From: Dryomyza anilis
Taxonomy: Eukaryota; Arthropoda; Insecta; Diptera; Dryomyzidae
Assembly: GCA_951804985.1 (NCBI GenBank)
Contig: OX638135.1
Coordinates: 10,268,058 to 10,332,057, forward strand
Direction of reading: 5' to 3'
DNA length: 64,000 bases
A program made the position numbers and the translations under genes. Within the stretch, counting starts at the first letter, position 1; the number at the start of each line of letters is the position of its first letter. Below are positions 23,271-35,364 of this stretch, piece after piece. The notes below the pieces were generated by a model. It was not told the DNA's origin. It ran no database searches and worked only from the letters and a program-made list of their open reading frames with translations.

Positions 23271-25522
23271 CGCTTAATGTAAAATATCGAGTTCTTGCCT
23301 AATCATACAATGTTTAATACAGTATTTATCGAATGTATATGAGGCTAATTAGATTTTTTTGTTTTAATAATCATTAAATATAAAGTATATTTCATACTTG
23401 GTATTTTAAATCTGTTTCAAACTTTAACAGCCAGATATTGTATCTCGTTAATTAACGAAAGTAGTCACGCACGCCCGTTTGACTGGATTTTTAATTTTGT
23501 TTAGCGCAAAACGTCTGACGTCACACGGTTTGCGCCGACGTAAGGTAATAATTTGTATTTCATAAAACTAAACCTCACGAATGTTGTGTCAGATTAGACG
23601 GCAGTTTTTTTTGGCTCCGTTCACTAAAATTTTCAAAACAAAGTACTGATTGCACCTAAAAAGGATGCAGAACAATCCTAATTAATTTTTTAATACACTA
23701 CACATTTATTTTCATCCATAAAATCCATTTACGAAACAAATTAGAAAAAAATTGCAAAAATGGTGATGAAAAGTTCGTAACTTCTTAATAAATTTTTAAT
23801 TTTTTTATCTGACATTTGTTTGTTGGTAACACGACATGTTTGCGAGAGTCGTAGAACGTAAGAGCCATCGAAATCAACGTAAGGGCTTTGTGTGCGAGAT
23901 ATGAAATACAACTTTGTGAGAGAACACACATGCTAGAGCACTCACTCACATCGAGATACAATTTCTTTCAAACAAAAAGTTTCAAAACAAAAAGTTTTTA
24001 AAACTAGACATTTTTCATATAAATATCGAGAATTAATATTCATAATATTCGTAGCCGCGGTAGCTCAGTGGTTAGTGCGTTGGACTGCGAGCCGAAAGGT
24101 CCCCGGTTCAAGCCTGGACTGGGGCTAACAACATCTTTTCATAGAAACATTTTTCTATATCGCAATACCTCTCGGCAGTAAATGGCAAACCTACGAGAGT
24201 AAAACCATTGCCTATGAAAAGCTCTCACCCGCCGTTCTAATTCGGCAATAAACTGTAGGTCCCACCACTTTGAGTACAAATATAACACGCACAGCTCAAA
24301 ATGGTGAGACAGCTCGGCCGAAGTTCTATACAGGACTGTAGCGCCAAACTATTATTATTGTTATTATTAATATTAATATGTAAGGAAGGCATTTAAAAAG
24401 TTATTCGAATTTATTTATTTATTAGCTATATTAAAATATACCTTTTTTTATGAAGTTGTATTTGAATGCATATTTATATTATTTTTATATTGAAAAATTA
24501 CATTTAATTTGCTTCTGTTTATATTAAGTACTTTTCAGCAATTTGAATTATTCGAAACTATCTTTTTAAGCATAACATTATCGACACTCGTAATTTTTAA
24601 ATTTTTACTGGAAAAAGGGGTTTAAATATGTTACATCAAAGGTTTTGGGAATAAATAGTACAATATATGTAGACATATAAAATACTGGGTTAAAAACAAT
24701 AATGTAGAAACACTACCAACACGGACATCCCATACATGATTTAGGCAAAGCAGATTTTATTATTTAAGACTTATGTCCGTAACTTCAACAAATAGATATC
24801 TACTGGTGCTTAGTTATCTATCGTGAAAGCAAACATACGTAATTTCCATTAAATTTAAAACTTTTATTGAACCATTTATGCATTTTTATAGAAATTTAAA
24901 TTATTTTTTGTTCTTTTTGATATCTGTTACGGTTGAATTAAGATAATATAAGCATTGTGCCAAGAATGTATACTTTTTGTTAGCATATATTTATTTTTTA
25001 AGTATTTATAAAATGTTAATATTTTGAGATGTTTTGAATATAATTATAAATTACGAGTTACATTAAAATTATAATATCTTTAACATATACAATATTCAAT
25101 AAAAACTTAATTTGTGCCAATTAATTTAATAATAAACGTAAATCGTACATGGGCGGATAGGACAAAACGATTATTATAATGGTTGGTTCGTTGAAGGGGT
25201 GGCCCAGTATACGTTCATGGTCCCAATTAGCTCTGGGAGAGCCGTTTTGATACGACAACTCATGTGACCCTCTTGTTGACTGTTGTTAAAGGTGCGTATG
25301 AATTTAGAAATATAATCAATTTCCCTATTATAGGATTTGCCAAATTACCGAAATCCAGCAGCAAGGGTACGGCATTGTCATGAGATAGAGAGACCCTTAC
25401 TCAGAAAAAAGTACATACTTAAAATAAGGAACTTAATTAATGTATGGGCCGATTTTTTTTCAAAACGTCAAAAAAATATATTTCTTAATTTATATAAAAG
25501 GAATTTCTTACTTTCTTAAAAC
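23271..25522 (+). repeat. 2.3-kb duplicated segment, copy 2
   Basis: Direct copy of 13279-15563. Homology breaks at AAAACT, after which copy 2 reads TGATAATATATTT while copy 1 runs into (TA)n. The SINE is shared at the same position, so the SINE predates the duplication. Confidence 0.97.
24050..24380 (+). mobile_element. tRNA-derived SINE, copy 2 (inside duplicated segment)
   Basis: A box at 24061-24071 and B box at 24105-24114. Almost identical to the SINE at 14070; one visible change is GCCGTTCTAATTC for GCCGTTCGAATTC. Confidence 0.9.
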
Positions 25523-25739
25523 TTGATAATATATTTACTGATAATATATTTATAAAATAATATTTTTTACTTAAAAGAATCTCGTAAAATGAACTGCCAA
25601 GTCCGTACATTTTGTTCAAAAATTTTGGTGATATTATCTTCTTTAGTTTAAAAGTAACAAGGAAAAAACATAACAGCATAACTAACTCGTTTTGCCGCAT
25701 TTTGCATATGAAATAACGATTCCTAAGAAATCATAAAAA

Positions 25740-26030
25740 CATATCTTGACTTGTGTTGTTATTCTAAATTTTAAAAGTATGTGTTTCTTAAAAGTTCGCC
25801 TTATGTCGTTATTCCAAATTTGAAAATCGTTTTTCTTATAACATAATTCGAGTTATGTCGTTATTCCAAAATAATTTGATGTTATTCATTGAACATATCT
25901 CCACTTATGTTGTAATTCCAAAATTAATTTTATTAAAAGTTAAAAAATAAGTCGACATATGCCGTTCTTGCAAAAACAAAATATATACTAATTTATGACT
26001 TATGTTGTTATTCAATGGTAAAAATTCGCA
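25740..26030. repeat. Array of CTTATGTYGTTATTCCAAA motifs (left array)
   Basis: About six degenerate copies spaced roughly 45-60 bp (25750, 25799, 25850, 25909, 25963, 26000). The reverse complement (GGAATAACAACATAAG) recurs at 29990-30115. Two opposed arrays 4 kb apart look like subterminal repeats of one large element or a foldback remnant. Confidence 0.6.
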
Positions 26031-27014
26031 AATTGTTAAGAAATATTAAAAAAATATTTTTGTAATTATTTTTTTATGGTTTTGGTATTTGCATTTTTGA
26101 TATTGTATTCTTATTTTTGCTGTTCTTAATGCTTTAGGTTAGTATTTTTGCAATAATTTTTGGCATTATTTTGCATTTCTTTTCAATTTGATAATGTTTT
26201 CGCTTTTGATTTTTGTTTTTTCTTTTGACTTAATTTGGATTTGATTATGAGGTGGTTTAAAAAAAAAGTGTATTGTTTGGGAGGAGACACGACTGCTGTC
26301 CTTATTTCGCCCATATATAGCCTATGATACCTCTGAACACTATAGTATAATTGCGTATATATTTAAGTTAAATCGATTCGGCAGCTTAGACCTGACGCTC
26401 GAATCAATAGCCAGAAAGACAAAGGTAATTTCAGTTTTATACGATAAAATAAAATGGCACAGCTGTTCTGAAGAATCTAGGCCGAGCTCTTTCCAACCAT
26501 TTAAGATGAACATGTTTAATTTGTACTCAAATGATTAGGTCCTACCATTTGAGTTTAAAGTTTAAAGCAGTATTGGTCACAACTATCACAGTCCTGAACT
26601 TGAACATACTTGGAAATTATTAAAATTATACTTCTGACAAACATCTTTAAAATATAAAACAAATGCCACAATAAAATTTCACTAAAATCGGATTAATTGC
26701 AAATACATTTACTAGTATTAAATATTAATTAAATATTATGCAAATCTTAAAACACTTGAAGAATACTTAGAAAAGGTACTCCATTATAATTCACTAAGTA
26801 AATTATATTCAACTAAAATTAAAGCAATTTTCTGGTTATACTCCGTCTTTGTATAATCTTCCCCGCCAAAATTGTACAATGGCGTGAGTTTTTGTCGCTT
26901 CAACTATAATAGTGTAGGCAAATTTAAAGCTATTAGGTGCGAATAATGAAAGAAGTTTTTAAATCGCCTAAACTAGCACTTTTTCTAAAAATATACTTCG
27001 AGTCTTTTCATTTT
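26031..27014. other. AT-rich DNA with a weak SINE fragment
   Basis: No gene seen. Around 26450-26560 on the minus strand, blocks like TTTGTACTCAAATGAT, GGTCCTACCA and AGGCCGAGCT resemble the body of the local SINE, strongly diverged. Confidence 0.4.
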
Positions 27015-27995
27015 TGTTTGCAGTGAGTATATTGTACTTCGATTGGTTAGTACGTTGGACTACGAGCGAAAAGTCCCGGGTTCGATTTCAGCAACTGTTA
27101 AATGTCAGCAACTGTCAACATCTTTTTCAAAGAAAACCTTTTTCCTCCGAAAGTGAAAACCCCCCATGAATAAACTTTTTACCACGCCGTTCGGATTCGG
27201 CGTTAAACAGTAGGTTCCATCACCTATGAGTACACTCTAAGAAATCTGAATTAGGAGTAGTGAATTTGCTACATTTATTACAGTTGATTTACTCATTTTT
27301 TTAAAATAAAAACAGTGCTTTTCATGAAAAATATGTTATTTTACACAAATTAACTGTTTTGAGCTGAATCGCACTTTAAAATGGTACAGCTTCTGCAATG
27401 TTTTGTGTATAAACACATTGAAGTGTGTAAAAATGACTTCTAGCACACACACATATATGTGAAACAAGATCATTAGCTGACGCGAACGCTCTTGTCTGCG
27501 CCATTTTAGAACACTCTACAAAAAAGAAAACTTGCATATTTTAAATAGAATAAATATGCAAGGGCGGATTGTTGGTGAATGTGAATTTAATTTGTGTGCA
27601 ATTGAAATGACATCTTCCAAGATGTACATTCATGTTTGCGGACATTCGATAAACAGTTGTGAACTTTTGGCATTTTGTGTACAGAATTTTGTTCACATTT
27701 GTTGAATCCGCCCCGTTAAGATGAAATAAAGTTTTGTAATAATATTTAACCTTAAAAAACTATCCGTTCTGTTGTGCTTTTTTTTAACACGCATTATGTA
27801 AATAAATACAGGGTTTTGTATGTATTTTTTACAATCATAAAATTGTTTTTTGACACTTATGTGTAAATTTTATTTTTACACATTCGTTGGAATTTACTAC
27901 ATTAATAAGAGGAAACCGGTTTCCTACATTTATTATAGTAAATTTTTCTTAGATTGTACGGCGTAAAATATTCAAGACTGGAGCGCCAAATTATT
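27015..27995 (+). mobile_element. tRNA-derived SINE split by a MITE insertion
   Basis: The head has a B box (GGTTCGATTTC, 27079-27089) and a weak A box. The body runs to CACCTATGAGTAC at about 27234, where the MITE begins. The SINE tail resumes at about 27960 (CAAGACTGGAGCGCC, then AAATTATTA). Between the break points roughly 60 bp of SINE body are missing, so a deletion accompanied or followed the insertion. Confidence 0.75.
27231..27958. mobile_element. CACTCTAAG-type MITE, short form
   Basis: Ends are TACACTCTAAGAAATC and its inverse CTTAGATTGTA. If TA is the target duplication, as in Tc1/mariner, the element is 27233-27956. No ORF. Both flanks match the 2.24-kb element at 47070-49305, of which this is an internal-deletion form. 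It holds a CACATATATGTG palindrome and a GGAAACCGGTTTCC palindrome near the right end. Confidence 0.8.
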
Positions 27996-28328
27996 ATATT
28001 GTAAATAAATCAATTTCCTTTAGACGTGTGGCAAACATCATGTCTTATTTAAAATATAACAAGAGTTTTGTGGTATATTTGTATAATTGCTACAAGGCAT
28101 ACATTCAAAATTGTAGTCTGTGTTTCATATTTTTATTGTTATTTTACAACATCGTAGTAGAACTTATACACGACGTTAAAATTATATAATGGAAACTGTA
28201 AATTAGATTCACTTAAAAATAATATATCTGAATAAAAATAAGTTATAAATCCATCTTTTATGATAAATCAAAATGATGAATCGCAAATATTCCAAATAAT
28301 GTTTGTGAAAATATATGGGAATTGACAG
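27996..28328. other. AT-rich spacer, nothing recognised
   Basis: No ORF or repeat recognised. Confidence 0.55.
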
Positions 28329-28611
28329 TAATAAAGTTGAATAGTTTCATTGTCGAATTGGAAATCTCCCGAGTATTCCACTATCATAGTCACACATTTA
28401 AAGTATTCAATACTTATTATATAATAGTTATCCAAAAATTTTAATAAAGTGTAGTAAATAATTTAGTTAGTAATAAAGTATAATAGTTTCATTGTCGAAT
28501 TGGAAATCTCCCGAGTATTCCACTATCATAGTCACACATTTAAAGTATTCAATGCTTATTATATAATAGTTATCTAAAAAATTTAATAAAGTGTAGTAAA
28601 TAATTTGGTTT
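28329..28611 (+). repeat. Tandem duplication, 142-bp unit, two copies
   Basis: TAATAAAGT...GTCGAATTGGAAATCTCCC occurs at 28329 and again at 28471 with very few differences, so the duplication is recent. Function unknown. Confidence 0.93.
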
Positions 28612-28734
28612 TCTTTTTGTAAAAAATATTCAGTAATTTTCATATTTTTAGTTTTATAATATTAGCCTTGTTAAAGAAACATGATTGCATAAATCGAACC
28701 AATATTTAGTATGGTAAAACAACATAAATTTATC

Positions 28735-29976
28735 ATATGGGCCATTCCACACCAAATCGATCAGCGGTTCGAACTCACCTTCTTCGATTTCAATGAAATT
28801 TGGGCAGCTGATAAAGCTTATTGAGATATGCGTTGACCAATTTTTTTTTTTCGACCTCTACTTCCAGAGATAAAGTGCTTCAAAGTTACAAAAAATTGGC
28901 CAAAAATCACTTTTGTATGGTTGTTTATATTTCAATATCTCTTCAAGTAGAAATGCTAGAAACTTCTTTGATGGTTCATTTTAAAGGTAATAGAACAGGC
29001 TTTAAGAAAAATGAAGTTGTAAATTCTAATCTTTAACATGTGGCCGGTGGCCATTATCCTTGCATTTCAAAATTGATGTCCTTAAAAAGGACCCTTTTAA
29101 AAATTCTGAAAAAAAAATCATGTAATTTGGTTGATTTAATATAAATGTTTATGCCAAAATTTAAGATGGTATTCTGATAGCATCATATTTTAAAAATTAA
29201 TTTTCTAAATTTTTACAAATTTTTTGTATTGAAAAATAAAATATTTTTTTCAAAAGTAAAATTTGCAATAATTTTTTAATATTTGTAACTTTGATTTCGA
29301 AAATGGCGTCAGTTTCATCAAACTGAGAGCATTTATCGAAAAATTTAAAAAATATACCTTAAAACCAATATTTAAAAAACTAGAGTCAGTATGATAAATC
29401 TGGTACCATTTTAGAAATCAGAGTTAGAAATACATTCATAAATTATTGCAACTTTTACGTCGAAAAAAAAAATATTTTTCAATGCAAAAAATAAATAAAA
29501 AATATTTTTTAAAATATGATGCAATCAAAATATGATCTTGAAATTTGGCATGAACATTTATTGAAATCAATCAAAATTTGTGTTTTTTTTCAGAATTTTA
29601 AAAAGGGTCCTTTTTAGGGACATCAATTTTGAAGTGCTAGGGTAATGACCACGGGCCACATTTTCAAGTTTAGAAACAACAACATAATTTCTCTAAAAGC
29701 TTGTTCTATTAGCTTTAAAACGAGCCTCAATGGGGTTTCTAGCATATCTACTTTAAGAGATATTGAAATATGAACAACCATAGAAAAGTTATTTTTGGCC
29801 AATTTTTTGTAACATTGAAACACTGTATCTCTGGAAGTAGTGGCCGAAAAAAATAAAAATATGTGTCAATGCATATCTCAATAAGCTTTATCAGCTGCCT
29901 AAATTTTATTGAAATCAAAAGGGTAAAATATCAAAATTTACTTATATTGGTCGATTTGGTGTGGAATGGCCCATAT
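28735..29976. mobile_element. Near-perfect palindromic (foldback) element, 1.24 kb
   Basis: The outer ends are ATATGGGCCATTCCACACC and GGTGTGGAATGGCCCATAT. The two arms match inverted over about 550-600 bp each, so nearly the whole element is one hairpin centred near 29355 (for example AAAAAGGACCCTTTT against AAAAGGGTCCTTTTT). No long ORF. The ends resemble the foldback at 15806 (both fit ATGGGYYATTCCACRYYAAA and share AATGAAATTTGG about 60 bp inside). Confidence 0.88.
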
Positions 29977-29987
29977 TCGAAATTTTC

Positions 29988-30115
29988 GATTCGGAATAAC
30001 AACATAAGTCGACATATGTTGTTCGTTTTATTTTTTTTCTTTGTGTAATAACAACATAACTCGGCTTATGCACATGAAATATCATTATTTCAATTTGGAA
30101 TAACAACATTTAATA
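29988..30115. repeat. Array of GGAATAACAACATAAG motifs (right array)
   Basis: Three to four copies (29994, 30046, 30100) in inverse orientation to the array at 25740-26030. A further copy in the left-array orientation is at 31031. Confidence 0.6.
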
Positions 30116-30296
30116 CTAATTCCGCTATAAGTATTAGAATAATAAACAATTTACAAAACTAGTATTTTTTACAAAATATACTACTAATATGTGAGATATT
30201 TGCGCTGGTAAATCTAAAAAATCTTAATATAATTTTATGCTATAATTAGTTAAACCTTTAAAATGCTCTACTGAAAAGTAGTAAAAAACGAGTTGG

Positions 30297-31032
30297 GAAT
30301 GTTAGGTCACATGGGTAAGTTCGGTCACCTAGGGCGGACTTTTATAGTCGGTCGGGCCCGACTATGGAATACCCTACACCTTTGGTAGATTTGGAGATAT
30401 TAATGTGGGATATTTAATTACATACCTTAATTTTGAAGTTTTTAATTATGCTGAACCTCCCCACCCTCAGAATATTATTCACATATCCGAAATTTACGTC
30501 ATATATCCCCATAATTTAAAAAATTGATATAAAAGTATAAAAAACTAATAAAAAAAAATAGAAAAATATAATTGGGCGGACCACGCCTATATTCAAAATT
30601 TTATAAGGCTAATATTTCATAGATTTGATTTTAATAATTTACAGTTCAATTTTCCACTATGAAAACCCGGGAAAAATGAAAAAAAAAGTGGGCGGTTCAC
30701 GCCCATTTTTGGACCACATATTTTAAGGTAAATTACAACAATATGTTTTAAATTTGGAGGTGGGCGTGTCCCTTGACGGATTTTGCTCATTTTCAAACTC
30801 AATTCCTACTTTTGCCTAAAATATATTCATACGAAATTTCATCGCATTATGATCAGTAATCCTCAAGTTTTTCTGTATTCGTACAGCAAGACGGACATGG
30901 CTAAACGGACTCGGGTAGTGATGCTGATCAGGAATATATATACTTTTCCACAGCGGACAAGCCTCCTAAGGGACGTTACAATATCTGCACAAACTTAATA
31001 TACCCTGTACCTCATAGGTGTAGGGTATAATG
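30297..31032 (-). mobile_element. Diverged mini-me subfamily with GGGCGTG boxes
   Basis: The right end (plus strand) is TACCTCATAGGTGTAGGGTA, the inverse of a mini-me start. The core reads GTGATGCTGATCAGGAATAT on the plus strand next to GACGGACATGGCTAAACGG, matching the mini-me core inverted. The left end has the GTCGGTCGGGCCCGAC hairpin. The GTCY microsatellite is almost absent. Internal boxes GGGCGGACCACGCC, GGGCGGTTCACGCCC and GGGCGTGTCC are not in the other copies here. Confidence 0.7.
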
Positions 31033-32374
31033 ACTTATGTTGTTATTGCTTGAGACCACAGAAATAATCCTATTTGGCAACTTTTCAACGAATTGAGTAA
31101 TTTCTGTCAAATATATTCATTTAGTTTCAAAATATGCATTCCCTTAAATCAAGGATTGAAACCGTAACCAAAACCGATATCCGTTTAAAACCTTTTCATT
31201 TTTAAAACCGAAACCGTTATTCGAAAATCAGAAATAAACCGATATCCAAAACCGATATAAACGGTTTCGGTTTTATACCGGTTTAAAACGGTTTTAAAAA
31301 AGTATAAAAAGAAACAGAAAAACATATTTTATTTTATATAGGAGATTTAAAATAAAATGTCGTATAATAAAATTTGAAGTTCCCAAAAAACATTTTTGGT
31401 TGTACAAAAATTCACATGTTTTTTGAGAAACGATATTTTAAAACAACGGTATTTGGTTTAATTTTTTTTGTTGTTTCATTAATCGAATTAACAACAAAAC
31501 ACCAGCAACTCCAAGCACAATTTTTATGTCAAAAACGGATTCAAATTTTAATAATATTGGTTTTTTATTTATTTTATTATTAAAATGTATAGAGGAGCTT
31601 GGGGTAAAGTGGGACCAGTTTTAAAAAGTTCATTTGAATATTTATTAAATTCTTTTAAAGGATTTGTTTAATAGAATACCATTTATAAGTCTTTTCATTG
31701 ATTTTTGAGTGATTTTTTTAAAACAGCTCAATTTCGGACATAAACAATACAATGGCCAAAGCAAGAAAAAATTAAAAAAAAGTTTCAAATTATTAAAATC
31801 TCTGTAACTATTTAAGGAAATACGAAAAATGAAGTGCAATTCGACAAGTTTAAACATTTCAAGTATGATGCAGATAATAGTTTACATTAGTTCTTGTTCT
31901 TGCATTTATTGCAAGAACAAGAGCGAGAACTATTATGAGATTTTCTTGCCAGATCAAGAGTTAGATAAGAAATGCAAGAACAAGAGCAAGTGCAAGACTA
32001 ACACTGCAAGATATGCAAGAAAAGCAAGACTCTTGCGTTTTTTATCATTTTAACGTATTTATTATGTTTTAAGGTAATAATGAAATTCAAAAGAATTCAT
32101 ATTACTAAATATTGAACAACAAGTAACAAAACGTGCAAAATATTTATGAACGTGAACATTAATGAAGATGTGTGTTTTTATATTTTTGCTTATCAAGGCT
32201 AAAGAATATAAACATCTTAAAAATAAGGTCTGTGAAGCACGTTTGAAGCGATAAATTGCTTCAAAAGTCGCTTCAAAAAGATAAAATAGACAAAATAATG
32301 TTTTTATTTCTTTTCTTTGCTACGCTAGTTTTTACATCGATTATGCATATGCACTGTGCTATGCACATTATTAT

Positions 32375-33090
32375 TATACCCTACACTAAGAGTGAAAGGG
32401 TATATTCAGTTTGGTACGCCGTTTGTAACACCCAGAAGGAAGCATCTCCGGTATGGAAAAGTATATATATTCTTGATCAGCATGACCTCCTGAGTCGATT
32501 TAGCGATGTCCGTCTGTCTGTCTGTCCGTCTGTATGTCCGTCTGTCTTTCTGTCTGTCTGTTGAAATCCCTACTACTTTTAAAATTGAAGAGCTAGATAA
32601 ATGAAACTTATAACTTAGATTACTAATATACCTACGCTGTATGTGCGATCGTTCCATTGTGACCTATGATCCGACCACTTATGTTCAAATACCTCATATA
32701 AAATGTACATATAAAGATCAATTTTTATGTATACGTGCTTAGGTAAACTTTTTTGGTCAAATATATATTGATATCATGCTCAAATACATGATAATAATGT
32801 TTTCCGGCGAAAAGACTTGTGGTTCACAAAAAAAAAAATCGAAATTCGGTACACCTACCCATTTGTAAATATGGGTATCAAATGAATGGAAATTCTTCAG
32901 CGATTGAATGTTTGTAGTTATTTTCAGGATTCGTATACCCTGGTGACCTATATATCACTTTGAATGGTAACCACACATATGTGTAAGGTATTTATAGTCG
33001 GCTTAGACCGACTATAATTTTGATAATCCTAACTATCATAATTACACCTACTTTAAAATTTCCCATGTGATCTAACCTTCCCAACTGGTT
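32375..33090 (+). mobile_element. mini-me-type element, copy 2
   Basis: Complete: TATACCCTACACTAAGAG start, core TTCTTGATCAGCATGACC, GTCY tract 32507-32563, hairpin ATAGTCGG-CTTAG-CCGACTAT, and the standard end CCTTCCCAACTGGTT. Confidence 0.87.
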
Positions 33091-33432
33091 TTTGTTTTAC
33101 TTTTATACATAGTTTTTTTGTTAACTGTAAAATCATGAAGTTTTCTTAAGTTAAGTTCTATGTGCATTATTTCATTTAACTTATAATACCAAAAATATAT
33201 ATATATATGAACATTTTCACAGTGTCTCATTTAGCTGATATATTGCTTTTTGTATTTTTCTTTTTTTTCACAAATCCGCTGATTCGTTTGAAAGTGCAAC
33301 AACAACAAAAATGCGAATAAAGCAACATTCAAGCTTTTGATGGAATTTTTGGCGGGAAATTGTTTGTACCACAAAGAATACTCGTTGTTGTTGCCAACTA
33401 GATAGCTGTACTAAATACATACATGTAGTGTG

Positions 33433-33516
33433 GTGCCATGCGACTGTCTGTTGTCATGCGTCTGTCCGTTGTCATGCGTCTGTCTGTTGACATGTGTCTG
33501 TTTGTTGCCATGCGAT
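33433..33516 (+). repeat. 18-bp minisatellite
   Basis: About four and a half units of TGTCATGCGTCTGTCTGT with changes in the third and tenth bases. Confidence 0.85.
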
Positions 33517-33533
33517 GATACAGGATAGCAATG

Positions 33534-33717
33534 AAGAGTTGTCGTTGTGAAATCGTAATTCATTATTGTTGTATTCTCTTCTTTCTGTTACTATTCGCTT
33601 TGTAGCGTTTAAGTTTGTGTTCACATGGTGTTCGCAAAGGAAAATGTTACCATGCTAGATATTATTTGTGTTTTCTTGACATACGGTACGTGTAGCATAC
33701 GGATTTTTTAATCTCTG
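33534..33717. mobile_element. Solo right end of the local hAT family
   Basis: Homologous to 39130-39283: TTCTTTCTGTTA, TTTGTAGCG, GACATACGGTACGTGTAGC and the terminal AATCTCTG. No matching left end is seen nearby. Confidence 0.7.
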
Positions 33718-34779
33718 ACGAAAACAGAAATATGCCTGTACGAAATACTCCTTATATTTATTATGAATGTATATCGTCGCTGTAGAACGAAGTCACCAAA
33801 TAAATTTTTATGAAAAACTTAAATTTTGAGTTTGTTGATTAATATTATAAGACGTAATTGATGCATTTTAAAAGTTGAAATATCAATTGATAAATTTACA
33901 TTTTTTTATCATGTGGTAAAAAAAATTGAGATCATCGATTAAAAATTGACAAATACATAAAAATGTTTGTAAATAAATATTTAGCATTTTGAAAATGTAT
34001 TTGTTGACTTTTCGTTCTACAACGACGATATGTTCATTTTATTATGGCCTTGAGATTTTGAATTGTCTCGTCAAAATCACTTGATTTATACAATTATATT
34101 TTATTAGATAATTCTTGATAAAATATAATTCAAATTTTTATGTTATTGGATTTTTTTTTGTTAGTAACATAATTTATTTTTATATACAATAAGTGTTCAA
34201 ATTTTATTAGTTTTCATAATAAACATGCAGTTTAAGATATTTGTCTTCGATCTCTTATTTAAAATTTAAAAGTAAAATTTTGATTCTTGATTCTTGAAAG
34301 CAAGAACAAGACCATGATCACATGTATCTATGCAAGAACAAGAGCAAGACACAGCGTGCAAGAACAAGATTACCATTTCTTGACTTGCTCTTGCAAATGA
34401 TCATAACTAGTTTACATATATTGCAGTTCACTGAATTGTTGAAATTTAATTTCTGTGGCATTTATGGAACAGAGATCGAAAAAAAACACTAACGTACTGT
34501 ACCTTACTGTACTGTACGGTTCTTTGATACGAACACTACGAAAACACAAACCTAACATGAAAACACTAACGCTACCTTCCTTCTTAGCGTTTGTGTTTGC
34601 GAACACTAACTAATACAATACGAATATAACGCAACGGAAACAGAACAGTATACAATATTGCTTATTGTACCAGGAACACAAACTCTATCTCGAAGTAAGT
34701 GTTTGTGTATTTTTAGCGTTAATTTAGTGTTCTTTATAGTGTTCTTTTGGAGTTTTTTTTTGTGTTTTTTTAGTGTTTT

Positions 34780-35364
34780 TATACCCTACACTAAGAGTGA
34801 AAGGGTATATTCAGTTTGGTACGCCGTTTGTATATTCTTGATCAGCATGACCTCCTGAGTCGATTTAGCGATGTCCGTCTGTCTGTCTGTCCGCCTGTCT
34901 GTTGAAATCCCTACTAATTTAAAATTAAAGAGCTAGATAAATGAAACTTATAACTTAGATTACTAATATACCTACGCTGTATGTACGAAAATTGGCAAGA
35001 TCGGTCCACTGTGACCTATGATCCGACCACTTATGTTCAAATACCTCATATACAATATACATATAAAGATCAATTTTTATGTATACGGGCTTAGGTAAAC
35101 TTTTTTGGTCAAATATATATTGACATCATGCTCAAATACATGATAATAATGTTTTCCGGCGAAAAGACTTGTGGTTCACAAAAAAAAAAATCGAAATTCG
35201 GTACATCTACCCATTTGTAAATATGGGTATCAAATGAATGGAAATTCTTCAGCGATTGAATGTTTGTAGTTATTTTCAGGATTCGTATACCCTGGTGACC
35301 TATATATCACTTTGAATGGTAACCACACATATGTGTAGGGTATTTATAGTCGGCTTAGACCGAC
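34780..35364 (+). mobile_element. mini-me-type element, copy 3 (right end lost)
   Basis: Inserted in the left arm of the hAT element. About 45 bp between GCCGTTTG and TATATTCTTG are deleted. The right side stops within the hairpin at TTAGACCGAC and passes directly into the hAT subterminal unit, so its last ~60 bp are missing. Confidence 0.82.

Larger units (their letters stand above)
31888..34407. mobile_element. CAAGAACAAGAGCAAG-repeat element
   Basis: Flanked by a direct repeat TAGTTTACAT (31878-31887 and 34408-34417). Both ends are rich in CAAGAACAAGAGCAAG in opposite orientations (31895-32040; 34285-34395). It holds a full mini-me, an 18-bp minisatellite and a stray hAT end. No transposase frame is seen, so superfamily and boundaries are uncertain. 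Confidence 0.5.

Noticed and set aside
31374..32053. Several 60-75 codon ORFs in AT-rich DNA
   Set aside because: No start context, domain or codon bias; they overlap repeat arrays (CAAGAAC) and inverted-element arms.
33433..33516. CRISPR-like array
   Set aside because: The 18-bp units are contiguous with no spacers, and the genome is an insect's.
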